DNA from: a bacterium
GTDB lineage: Bacteria; JAMCPX01
Direction of reading: 5' to 3'
Assembly: GCA_021789095.1 (NCBI GenBank)
Contig: JAJYJX010000006.1
Span: forward strand, 1 to 30,167
DNA length: 30,167 bases
Shown here: in pieces, positions 16,913 to 23,900 of the stretch
Numbering within the stretch: the first letter of the stretch is position 1
Layout: every line of letters starts with the position of its first letter
Made by a program: the position numbers and the translations under genes
Notes under the pieces: generated by a model
Told to the model about the DNA's origin: nothing
The model's database searches: none
Seen by the model: only the letters and a program-made list of their open reading frames with translations

Positions 16913-17434
16913 TTTACTACAGTACCCCTCTCATTTGCTTTGGCTGCGATGAATCCGTGGTCGAATATACGCCGTGCGCTGTGGGCTTCGCTCTATCCTC
17001 TGGACAAAGAGCATATCTATGCCCGGGACCTTGAGAGCCCGGCGGGCGGAGGAGTTGGAACAGCCCGTTCGATTGCGCAGGTGTACGGCGAGTTTGCAGC
17101 AGGCGGACGGAAACTGGGCCTGCGGGAGGAAACGCTCAGGCAGCTCATGGCACCGGCGGTTCCGCCCCTCCATGGTTTCCATGACGAGGCACTGAAAGTA
17201 GAGGTACCGTTTTCGCTCGGGTTTATGAAACCGGATAAGGGTAACCCCTTCGGTCATCCGGGCTCGTTCGGTGCGCCGGGAGCCGGAGGGTCGTTCGGAT
17301 TTGCCGACCCGGAATCAGGAATAGGATATGGTTATGTAACGAACAGGATGGATACCTATTTAATCGATCCGAGAGATCAGGCGCTCCGTACGGGGATGTA
17401 TCGCTCGATCGGCGAGCCGGATCCGTACTTCTGA
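16913..17434 (+). pseudogene. 5'-truncated serine hydrolase (class C beta-lactamase/EstB-like)
   Basis: The frame is open from about 16904 to a stop at 17432-17434, and matches only the C-terminal half of the beta-lactamase-related serine hydrolase (COG1680) family. It has GGVGTARSIAQVYGEFA and the third active-site region GHPGSFGAPGAGGSFGFADP, followed by GIGYGYVTNRM. The N-terminal half, with the SxxK nucleophile and Tyr motif, is missing. Homology starts immediately after the inverted-repeat element, with no ribosome binding site and only a TTG or internal ATG as start. The gene is therefore a remnant, probably cut by insertion or rearrangement. The GC-rich codon use differs from its AT-rich neighbours. 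Confidence 0.8.
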
Positions 17435-17499
17435 ATAGTCTGGACATGGTTGCTCCTTTCTCCTGCGCCCCGCCCGCCTTTCAATCCATTTCACCTTTC

Positions 17500-19095
17500 A
17501 ACAGGCTGTTGAAAAACTCCGTTTTTTAAGAGCAGTTTCATTCACTAAATTGCAGTATATTGATATTACGGGTAAACCGATAAAATAATTTCATCATTCC
17601 GGTTATCGAAGACGGGATAAGGGGCTTGTTTACCTCCATAGCTCCCTTTTGTGGCACTCTCCTTGAGAGCATTTTGACCATCCTCTTAATATTCTGTGCT
17701 GCAGCAGTCATCAAGATCTGCTCCCTCACAAATTCAGCACCTCGAAACTTAGCTCTCCTCAGTCCCATAAACTCTTTTGCCTCCCCGAATAATTCCTCAA
17801 TCCGCTTCCTCATCCGCTGTGATATCCGATATTCGGCGGTCCTGTTCAGGCGTCTCGCTTCTTGGAGGGAATCTTAATAAAGGTGATAACTTATCGACCG
17901 GGCTCGGTCTCTTGTGCATTCTGATTTCTTGGCACATATCCCGCAATCTTTCATGCTTGCACGGTATACATGCTGCCGGCTGTGTTTGTGTATCCCCCAA
18001 TACCTCATTTCCTTCCCTTCAGGACAGAGAAATATGTTGCGCCCTTTATCAAAAGTAAACCTCTCTATCGGATAGATGCCTTTCTCGTTCCGGCTGCGAT
18101 TATCCACTATCGGTATGTGCGGCTGTATCTTCTCCTTCAGAAGAGCATCTATAAACTCACCAGCGCAGTATCCTTTGTCCGCTCCAAGCGTTTGGGGTGT
18201 TATATTGTAGCTCTGTTTTATTCTCTGTATCTGCCTCAGTGCATTCTTGCAGTCCGTGTTCTTGTCAGGCTTGCCGATATCGGTCCCTATTATTATCCTG
18301 CTCTTACTGTCCATGACATAGGTAGCTGCATGGCTCAATTCCGTTGCCCCCATAGACGTTTTCCTCGCAAGCCGTGCATCAGGATCCGTATGCGATCGGT
18401 GAGTATCGTTGCTTATCGTCTCGCCCCGGGTCGCTTTCCCATATCCGGGTTCCCATGGCGTTTCTTCTACAGGGTTCTCCTTCTCAAGCTTCTCTATGTA
18501 TTCCTTAGGCTTCATCTCCACCACGACCGGCTCAAGGCTCTTGATCGATGCATTCGCTTTGATGTTCGTGCTGTCCACCGTCAGGTGTCTCCCCGTCAAC
18601 AAGCCAGCCCTTATACACTGCCGTACTATCTCATCAAACAGCTCTTGAAATACATTCCCCTCGGAGAATCTCTCGTGCCGGTTCTTGGAAAACGTCGAGT
18701 GATCCGGTACCTTGTCATCAAGAGTTAACCCTACAAACCATCGGTACCCTATATGCATGTTGACTTCCTCGCACAATCTCCGCTCAGAGTTGATCCCGTA
18801 CAAATATCCTACCAAAAGCATCCTCAGCAATATTTCCGGGTCTATCGAGGGGCGGCCGGTGTGACTGTATAAATGCTTCACCTTCTCCCGTACAAAACCA
18901 AAATCTACATGCTTCTCTGCCAGCTTCAATAGATGGTTCTCGGGAATTAAATCCTCTACCTTGACGTGATAAAACATCGGCTCCGTCCTCTTTTTCTCTC
19001 CTAACATCATGCCTCCTGCAAATGGATTGCCTCTGTTCTACCACTCTCAGATCATAAAATGAATCGTTTTTTGAAAGGAGTTTTCAACAGCCTGT
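17500..19095 (-). mobile_element. IS1182-type insertion sequence, inactivated
   Basis: The element is bounded by inverted ends: ACAGGCTGTTGAAAAACTCC at 17501-17520, and the reverse complement ACAGGCTGTTGAAAACTCC at 19077-19095, differing by one A. It contains a single transposase gene on the minus strand that fills most of its length. No clear target duplication is visible in the flanks. The right end interrupts an XRE regulator gene fragment. The transposase has an in-frame stop, so this copy is likely non-autonomous. Confidence 0.88.
17538..19010 (-). pseudogene. IS1182-family transposase with in-frame TAA
   Basis: A DDE transposase of about 490 codons, interrupted by one TAA at 17874-17876. 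Residues 1-378 hold the DUF772 N-terminal domain (GRPSIDPEILLRMLLVGYLYG) and the first two acidic residues (VDSTNIKAN and GADKGY). The reading frame continues unchanged after the stop as DSLQEARRLNRTAEYRIS and then IEELFGEAKEFMGLRRAKFRG, the block expected to contain the catalytic Glu. A single C-to-T change in CAA would explain the stop. The truncated product lacks the third catalytic acid, so it should be inactive unless the stop is read through. Confidence 0.9.
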
Positions 19096-19238
19096 CAAGG
19101 GCTGACCCCGTTGCCTCCGTCCATGCCGCACTCTATCCTTGATATGGTAAGGACCGATACGCCGGCTTTCCGTGCAAGTTCGGCCTTGCTCAGGAGTGCC
19201 TTGGCTCTTATCTTCTTGAGGTTGTTGTGGTTGATCAT
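19095..19238 (-). pseudogene. XRE-family HTH regulator, truncated by the IS
   Basis: 47 codons from an ATG at 19238 encode the helix-turn-helix part of an XRE/HTH_3 regulator (IRAKALLSKAELARKAGVSV then LTISRIE). Compared with its paralogue at 20483-20686, four residues (QGKD) are missing after RIE. The frame then runs into the IS right end, whose first base completes the TGA stop. It starts 26 bases after the FGE-like gene on the same strand, so it was probably co-transcribed with it. Confidence 0.75.
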
Positions 19239-19264
19239 TAAAATAGTGTAAAAATCCCGAAGTG

Positions 19265-20461
19265 TTATTTAGAGACCTGACGAGTACAACGAAAACCTCC
19301 GTTGCCGCCCCTGTACCAAGGCTCGAACCAGAAGCGCTTGAAAGTCCGAAGCTCCCTGTTAACGCCGAGGAACCAGGAGCCACCACGAACCACGCGGTCA
19401 CCTTCACTATCAGGACCTTTCCCACTCTTAGGACCTTTAGGATTATGATCTGGTGAATTCGCATAGTAGTTTTCATCATACAAGTCTGAACACCACTGAT
19501 ACACGTTACCTGCCATGTCCATTACCCCATAAGGACTTGCTCCTTGCGGGTAACTGCCAACTGCACAGGTGGATTTTTGATTATAGCACACATTTGAAAT
19601 ATCCCATTTATTCCCCCATGGGTAGGTTCTCCCATCAGTACCTCTTGCCGCTTTCTCCCACTCTGCTTCAGTAGGTAAGTCTCCCCCTTTCCACTTGCAA
19701 TATGCATTGGCTTGATTCCAGTCTACGCAGTTTATTGGATCATTTTCCCTGCCTGATACTCCATAGTTGCAATCGACACCTGTGCAAGGTACTGTGCATT
19801 TGTCTGCATTAACACATTTGGTATACTCATTCACTGTAACATCATTTCTATCTATATAATATGCATCGAGATATACCTTGTGATATGGCGTCTCAAAAGC
19901 AGGACACTTATTATTATTCGGATTGCAACCCATCCAGAACCAGCCTGCTGGTATATACACCATATCATGAGCTTGCACTCCAACAGGACGAGCGATGAAC
20001 ACCTCTTTCAGAATCTCATTCTTATCTATATTAAAGTAGATTAACTTCTGGGTGGTTTTGTATACGAATGTGTAGTTATCTGGCCAGGATATAATTGTTC
20101 CTCTACTCGCAGTGGAACTTATAGTGAAACCAGCTACTTTATTACCCGATATCGCATTATAAGTTTCTATATTATATATTTCACCTTGGCCTATCACTTT
20201 ACCATCAACTTTTATATCCTTGTAGGATATACTTTCACATACCCACCATAGCTTGTTAGGAGATAATACTGAACTAATACATGGTGTCGATCTAAAACCG
20301 AATGCAGATCCTTGCTGGCCGATGGAACCATTAACCCTATTTGTTCCGTTGGTCCCGTTTTTACTCGCTGGTCCTTGCGATCCTTGCTTGACGTTGCAGT
20401 CTGCTATTAAAAACAAAAAGACCAGAGAGAATAATAGTAATTTGAATAAACGTGTTTTCAT
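19265..20461 (-). CDS. Collagen-like, FGE-fold (SUMF1-type) secreted lipoprotein-like protein
   Basis: A 398-residue exported protein. The hydrophobic signal (residues 5-20) ends in LIADC, a lipobox-like site with an unusual Asp at -1. Degenerate collagen-like Gly-X-Y triplets follow (GSQGPA, GTNGTN, GSIGQQGSA; about residues 27-57). After a 100-residue linker the FGE/SUMF1 domain begins (MVYIPAGWFWMG near 165) and continues through NDVTVNEYTKC, LPTEAEWEKAARG, YPWGN and GVMDMAGNVYQW to RVVRGGSW and the terminal GFRC. The cysteine pair needed for formylglycine formation is replaced in the aligned segment (ELRTFKRFW), so sulfatase activation is unlikely; a C-type-lectin-like binding role is possible. 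GAGG precedes the chosen ATG. It is visibly AT-rich. Confidence 0.85.
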   Translation of the reverse strand: MKTRLFKLLLFSLVFLFLIADCNVKQGSQGPASKNGTNGTNRVNGSIGQQGSAFGFRSTPCISSVLSPNKLWWVCESISYKDIKVDGKVIGQGEIYNIETYNAISGNKVAGFTISSTASRGTIISWPDNYTFVYKTTQKLIYFNIDKNEILKEVFIARPVGVQAHDMVYIPAGWFWMGCNPNNNKCPAFETPYHKVYLDAYYIDRNDVTVNEYTKCVNADKCTVPCTGVDCNYGVSGRENDPINCVDWNQANAYCKWKGGDLPTEAEWEKAARGTDGRTYPWGNKWDISNVCYNQKSTCAVGSYPQGASPYGVMDMAGNVYQWCSDLYDENYYANSPDHNPKGPKSGKGPDSEGDRVVRGGSWFLGVNRELRTFKRFWFEPWYRGGNGGFRCTRQVSK

Positions 20462-20482
20462 ATAGACCTCTACCTTCAAAAC

Positions 20483-20686
20483 CTACCCCAGAAACACCTT
20501 CCCCTTATCGGAAATTTTCAGCCCCAGCGCCTGGATGACCTTCTTCTTGGTGTCCATCCTGCAGTCTTTACCTTGCTCTATCCTCGTTATGGTAAGAACA
20601 GATACACCAGCTTTCCTTGCAAGCTCTACCTTACTCAATAAAGCCTTTGCTCTTCATTGTTTCAGATTATTATGATTTCCCATCAT
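20483..20686 (-). pseudogene. XRE-family HTH regulator with internal TGA
   Basis: The 67-codon frame reads NHNNLKQ, stop, then RAKALLSKVELARKAGVSV, LTITRIEQGKDCRMDTKKKV and IQALGLKISDKGKVFLG. It is a full-length small XRE/HTH_3 DNA-binding protein apart from a TGA at 20654-20656 where the paralogue at 19095-19238 has an Ile codon. A TTG downstream could restart translation inside the first helix, so a shortened product cannot be excluded. It ends 21 bases before the FGE-like gene on the same strand. Confidence 0.75.
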
Positions 20687-20772
20687 ACCCAGCTTTATAA
20701 TTGCATGGTTAAATAAAAATACTACGTAAAACATACTATTAAACCCTTGATTGGTCAACATGATAAAACAGC

Positions 20773-21387
20773 CTAACAATCACACAATTTTTCTTCTTTT
20801 AAAGTTTCGTAACCCTCTCTTAGAAGAAATATTACTATAACCAATCCAGCTATCGGATCTGCTTGCCAGAATCCATACAAATAATTCAATCCCAGTCCAA
20901 TCAACAAAGCAGCCGACATGAACATGCAGGTAAGCGTTTGCTTGGAATCTGCAATCAGGCTTTTGCTGTTCATTGATTTTCCCGTTTTGTATTTCAGGTA
21001 AAATAAGACCGGCATTGCTATTAACGAAATTACAGCTATGATGATACCCAGGATACTTGGATTCACAGCTTCATGCAAATACAGCTTTTTGACTGATTCA
21101 TAGAGAACGTAAACTCCGAGCACAAAGAAGGAATATGCAACCAGCTTTGCTGCTCTTCTTTCAATTTTTTCTTCCTCAAGCTCTGACAGTTTCCCATGTT
21201 TCCTGAATCTCCAGATCATTATGCATCCGGAAAACGATTCAACGAAACTATCAAGACCGAATCCAAGAAGTGCTATGCTGCCGGCCGATGATCCTGCAAA
21301 GATAGATGCAATACCTTCCAGAATGTTATATCCAACGGTGAAATAGGATAACAAAAGCGCTTTCTTATATGGTTTTGAATACATCAT
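20773..21387 (-). CDS. TMEM163-like / CDF-superfamily cation transporter
   Basis: A 204-residue membrane protein with about six helices. It shows the family features GSIALLGFGLDSFVESFSG in TM2, and SLIADSKQTLTCMFMSAALL followed by WQADPIAGLVIVIFLLREG near the C-terminus, as in short CDF-superfamily cation transporters lacking the cytoplasmic C-terminal domain. The Asp residues in these helices would bind the metal. The C-terminus is CDC. I start it at the first of two consecutive ATGs, one base after the stop of the small Cys-rich gene, implying coupling; the open frame upstream overlaps that gene in another frame. Metal specificity is unknown; Fe or another divalent metal is likely from the promoter context. 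Confidence 0.8.
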   Translation of the reverse strand: MMYSKPYKKALLLSYFTVGYNILEGIASIFAGSSAGSIALLGFGLDSFVESFSGCIMIWRFRKHGKLSELEEEKIERRAAKLVAYSFFVLGVYVLYESVKKLYLHEAVNPSILGIIIAVISLIAMPVLFYLKYKTGKSMNSKSLIADSKQTLTCMFMSAALLIGLGLNYLYGFWQADPIAGLVIVIFLLREGYETLKEEKLCDC

Positions 21388-21388
21388 T

Positions 21389-21547
21389 TTATCTTTGCTT
21401 TTTATCGTCTTTCCAGATTTTTTTCTTGACCTTGTGAGTTTCAGAGCAATCTGGACACTGAGCTTTATTCTTCCAAATAGACGTGTAAAGCATGTACACC
21501 GCACCACCCAGAAGCAGTATTACCAGCGTAGCATTAACGAATCCCAT
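21389..21547 (-). CDS. Small Cys-rich single-span membrane protein (FeoB-associated type)
   Basis: This 52-codon gene has an excellent ribosome binding site (AAAGGAGGT, 6 bases before ATG). The product has one transmembrane segment (about residues 6-24, TLVILLLGGAVYMLYTSIW) followed by a CPDC motif and a Lys-rich tail. This is the architecture of FeoB-associated Cys-rich membrane proteins, but no feoA or feoB is present here. The stop is followed after one base by the cation transporter ATG, so the two form an operon. A role in metal handling is inferred from motif and neighbour. Confidence 0.75.
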   Translation of the reverse strand: MGFVNATLVILLLGGAVYMLYTSIWKNKAQCPDCSETHKVKKKIWKDDKKQR

Positions 21548-21589
21548 GATAGTACCTCCTTTTCCAGCATTACCAAGTTCATTTCATGC

Positions 21590-21624
21590 TAATGAAAATG
21601 AATATCGTTTAATGTTTATGTCAA
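21590..21624 (-). promoter_or_regulatory. Promoter with possible Fur-type operator
   Basis: On the minus strand a consensus -35 TTGACA (21619-21624) is followed by an AT-rich region with possible -10 sequences about 14-17 bases on. Overlapping it is GATATTCATTTTCATTAG, which resembles the repeated GATAAT/ATTATC hexamers of Fur boxes. It lies about 45 bases before the small Cys-rich gene. Iron-dependent repression is an inference. Confidence 0.45.
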
Positions 21625-21689
21625 GTAAAATTTTCCAATAGAAACAAAAAAAGCCCAGTCTCTTGTCGTATGTCGTGCTGGCAGCATTT

Positions 21690-21853
21690 TCCGCTTCCTC
21701 AGATCGCTGGCCGTCATGCCGCTGTATTTTTCGATTTCTAGTTGTAAAACGTCGCATCGCTCATCCCGTGTTTGCGGCACAGATCCATAACCTTGGTCAC
21801 GGCACGCTCTTCCTCAAGTACCGCCTATGATTTGTTCCTCGCTAGAAAGTTGG
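21690..21853 (-). pseudogene. Remnant of an IS3-family OrfA transposase
   Basis: The minus strand keeps pieces of an HTH_8 OrfA in several frames: SSEEQIIG, then after a frameshift TKVMDLCRKHGMSDATFYN, then a stop and KYSGMTASDLRKRKML in another frame. Stops and frameshifts break the gene and no OrfB or inverted ends are seen. It accounts for most of the 369-base gap between the Cys-rich gene and the HEAT protein gene. The remainder holds a GTCAGG...CCTGAC hairpin (21865-21884) and a nine-G run. Confidence 0.75.
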
Positions 21854-21916
21854 AAAGAATTGGGGTCAGGGCTACACTCCTGACAATTGGAGGGGGGGGG
21901 TAGGGGGCAGCCGTCC

Positions 21917-22297
21917 CTAATAATCTTCCAATGCTTCCAATGCGATTTCTCTGACATCCGGGTTCTCATCATTGCACAATGATTTTAAGGCAGGCAATGA
22001 AGATGGTGATTTGAGAATGCTTAATATATAGGCTACATCTCCCTTTAAAACCGGATCATTGTTTTTCAGCAGGTCTATCAGGGGAGGAACGATTTGTTCC
22101 AGTTCATTTCTCGGATTTTTACCGATTTCCTGAACAAGTGCAATAACCCCGATCTTTATTCTCAGATTATTTGTTTTTATCATATCGGGTATAAATCTGA
22201 TAAGAGAGGGATCTTCCTTGAACATATCAATGAGGTTTTCAAGCAGTCCATTGCCCATAGATGTCATAATCATTTCTTTCAGTTCAGTATCAGTCAT
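21917..22297 (-). CDS. Small HEAT-repeat protein
   Basis: A 126-residue all-helical protein with HEAT/PBS-lyase-like repeats: IPDMIKTNNLRIKIGVIALV, IVPPLIDLLKNNDPVLKGDV and LPALKSLCNDENPDVREIAL. Such short repeat proteins are protein-binding scaffolds, and no catalytic residues are evident. The start at MTDTELKEM was chosen because the 29 codons upstream look non-coding; the ribosome binding site is weak (GGGG close to the ATG), so the start is uncertain. It stands alone between IS remnants and the ABC permease gene. Confidence 0.7.
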   Translation of the reverse strand: MTDTELKEMIMTSMGNGLLENLIDMFKEDPSLIRFIPDMIKTNNLRIKIGVIALVQEIGKNPRNELEQIVPPLIDLLKNNDPVLKGDVAYILSILKSPSSLPALKSLCNDENPDVREIALEALEDY

Positions 22298-22383
22298 ATG
22301 CCCCGCATTTTTATTTACATTAACATGAGTGAAGCGCCCATAGCAATGCTTTGCAAAGGGAAAGCAGCTTACACACCCCCGCA

Positions 22384-22401
22384 CCCCTCTTTTTAGAGGG
22401 G
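22384..22401. repeat. CCCCTCT/AGAGGGG hairpin
   Basis: A perfect 7-bp stem with a TTTT loop lies between the permease stop and the HEAT gene. No T-run follows on the minus strand, so terminator function for the efflux operon is possible but unproven. Confidence 0.45.
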
Positions 22402-22470
22402 AATTGAAGAATACGATCCCGTGTCCCGCTTGAAAAACATTGAAATCCGTTGCTGTCGTTCCAACCCGGC

Positions 22471-23688
22471 CTATTCGTACCGCAGTGCCTCTATGGGGTT
22501 GAGTTTGGACGCCTTTGTCGCGGGGTACAGCCCGAAGAACACCCCGACGGCAAATGAGAAGAAGAATGCAATAAGAACGGGGAATACATTGATACTTATT
22601 GGTATTTTTATGAACGATCCCGCGGTAATGCTGAGTATACTGCCGAGTATGATTCCTATGATACCGCCTATAGTGCTCAGAGTAACTGCCTCAAGCAGGA
22701 ACTGGAGCAGGATGTCCCTCCTTTTTGCGCCCACAGCCATCCTTATGCCAATCTCCCGTGTCCTCTCGGTTACGGAAACGAGCATGATGTTCATGATGCC
22801 TATGCCGCCGACAATAAGAGATATGGATGCGATGCTTCCAAGGAAGATGGTCAGAAGGCCTGTTATGTTCATGACAGCGGCCAGCATATCGGTAACATTG
22901 CGGATGGTGAAGTCGTTGTCAGAGCCTGTTTTTATATTGTGCCTCTGGCGCAGGAGCGATTCTATTTCCTGCTGTGCCGCATTGACCGATGAACTCGATA
23001 TGGCCTTGACAAAGATAAAACTGAGATAATCTATGCCGAGCAGCTTTTTCTGTATGGTTGTGTACGGCGCGAGGATCATATCATCCTGATCCTGTCCGAA
23101 CCCTGCGGTACCCTTTGCCGCCATAACGGCAACCACCCTGAAGGGCAGGTTTTTGATCTTTATAATCTTGCCGATGGGATCAATGCCTCCGAACAGCTGC
23201 TCCTTCACGACCTGTCCGATGGCGCATACATTGGCTGCTGCGTCCACGTCCTCTTTATCGAAGAAATTACCTTCCGTAATGGGCCAATCCCGTATCATGG
23301 GGAAGCTCGATCCGACCCCCATGATTGACGTTGCCCAGTTCTGGTTCTGGTATACGGTTTGTCCGACCCACCTGACACCCGGTGAAACGTACAAAGCGTC
23401 AGGGATCTGGTTTGCTATTGCGGCAGCGTCCGACGGCATAAGGGTATTGACCGAACCAAAACCCCCGTGCACCCCGCCCATGGACGTACTGCCCGGCAGG
23501 ATCATCAGCAGGTTGGAACCAAGGGCCGAGATCTGGCTCTCTATCTTCCTGCTTACGCCCTGTCCTATGGAAACAAGGGCAACCACAGCGGCAATACCTA
23601 TGATAACGCCGAGCCCGGTGAGCACGGAGCGCATCTTGTTCTTGTACAGCGCCCTTGTCGATACCTTCATTGCCTCGGGTAAATTCAT
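22471..23688 (-). CDS. MacB/FtsX-type ABC transporter permease
   Basis: A 405-residue permease of the MacB class. TM1 is at about residues 20-42 (VLTGLGVIIGIAAVVALVSI). A large periplasmic MacB core domain follows (about 45-270, beginning IESQISALGSNLLMILPGS). Three C-terminal helices belong to the FtsX domain (about 285-310, 335-360, 370-395), with the conserved GIMNIMLVSVTERTREIGIR cytoplasmic loop. Such permeases work as mechanotransmitters that drive efflux through a MacA-TolC conduit. AGGAGA precedes the ATG. It is the last gene of the minus-strand efflux operon. Unlike E. coli MacB, ATPase and permease are separate polypeptides. Confidence 0.92.
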   Translation of the reverse strand: MNLPEAMKVSTRALYKNKMRSVLTGLGVIIGIAAVVALVSIGQGVSRKIESQISALGSNLLMILPGSTSMGGVHGGFGSVNTLMPSDAAAIANQIPDALYVSPGVRWVGQTVYQNQNWATSIMGVGSSFPMIRDWPITEGNFFDKEDVDAAANVCAIGQVVKEQLFGGIDPIGKIIKIKNLPFRVVAVMAAKGTAGFGQDQDDMILAPYTTIQKKLLGIDYLSFIFVKAISSSSVNAAQQEIESLLRQRHNIKTGSDNDFTIRNVTDMLAAVMNITGLLTIFLGSIASISLIVGGIGIMNIMLVSVTERTREIGIRMAVGAKRRDILLQFLLEAVTLSTIGGIIGIILGSILSITAGSFIKIPISINVFPVLIAFFFSFAVGVFFGLYPATKASKLNPIEALRYE

Positions 23689-23900
23689 GGTGTCTCCTTA
23701 TCAATTTCAAGAGAAGTAAGAATTGTCGAGATGAGCGAAGGATAAGCGTCCTCAGGGTATTCTTCGAATATCGGCAAGAATATTAATGAAAGAGACCCGC
23801 ATATAAGCTTACGGAGGACATTAGCATGGGTAAAAGAGTAAAAGCATGCGTGCAGGATGGATCGATTATCAGAGCGAATAAGATGATTCTTACTTCTCAT
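23685..23900 (-). CDS. Possible 71-residue ORF bridging ATPase and permease genes
   Basis: An uninterrupted frame starts at an ATG inside the last codons of the ATPase gene (11-base overlap) and ends with a TGA overlapping the permease ATG by 4 bases. That is the junction geometry used elsewhere in this operon. The product has no recognised domain; residues about 27-44 (VLRKLICGSLSLIFLPIF) are hydrophobic. There is no good ribosome binding site, and both ends of the ORF lie in an inverted repeat, so it may be a chance frame. Confidence 0.3.
   Translation of the reverse strand: MRSKNHLIRSDNRSILHACFYSFTHANVLRKLICGSLSLIFLPIFEEYPEDAYPSLISTILTSLEIDKETP
23711..23898. repeat. 188-bp region with 13-bp perfect inverted ends
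   Basis: GAGAAGTAAGAAT (23711-23723) and ATTCTTACTTCTC (23886-23898) are exact inverted copies. The right copy includes the final codons and stop of the ATPase gene. The interior has AT-rich small palindromes (TATTCTTCGAATA). It could be a MITE or a large stem-loop in the mRNA between the ATPase and permease genes. Confidence 0.5.

Noticed and set aside
17970-18728. 252-codon open frame on the plus strand
   Set aside because: It is antisense to the IS1182 transposase, which has clear domain motifs; the plus-strand translation is Cys/Arg/Tyr-rich with no recognisable domain.
19265-19420. FGE C-terminus as a diversity-generating retroelement variable region
   Set aside because: C-type-lectin-like FGE domains are common targets of such systems, but no reverse transcriptase, template repeat or accessory gene is visible in the window. 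A search of the full genome for a template copy of this segment would settle it.
21891-21907. G-run as a G-quadruplex or phase-variation tract
   Set aside because: It lies in decayed intergenic sequence next to IS3 remnants, outside any coding region or recognisable promoter, so there is no gene whose expression it would obviously switch.
22421-23029. 202-codon open frame on the plus strand
   Set aside because: It is the antisense shadow of the FtsX-type permease; the many Met/Pro/Ser residues reflect reversed hydrophobic codons.
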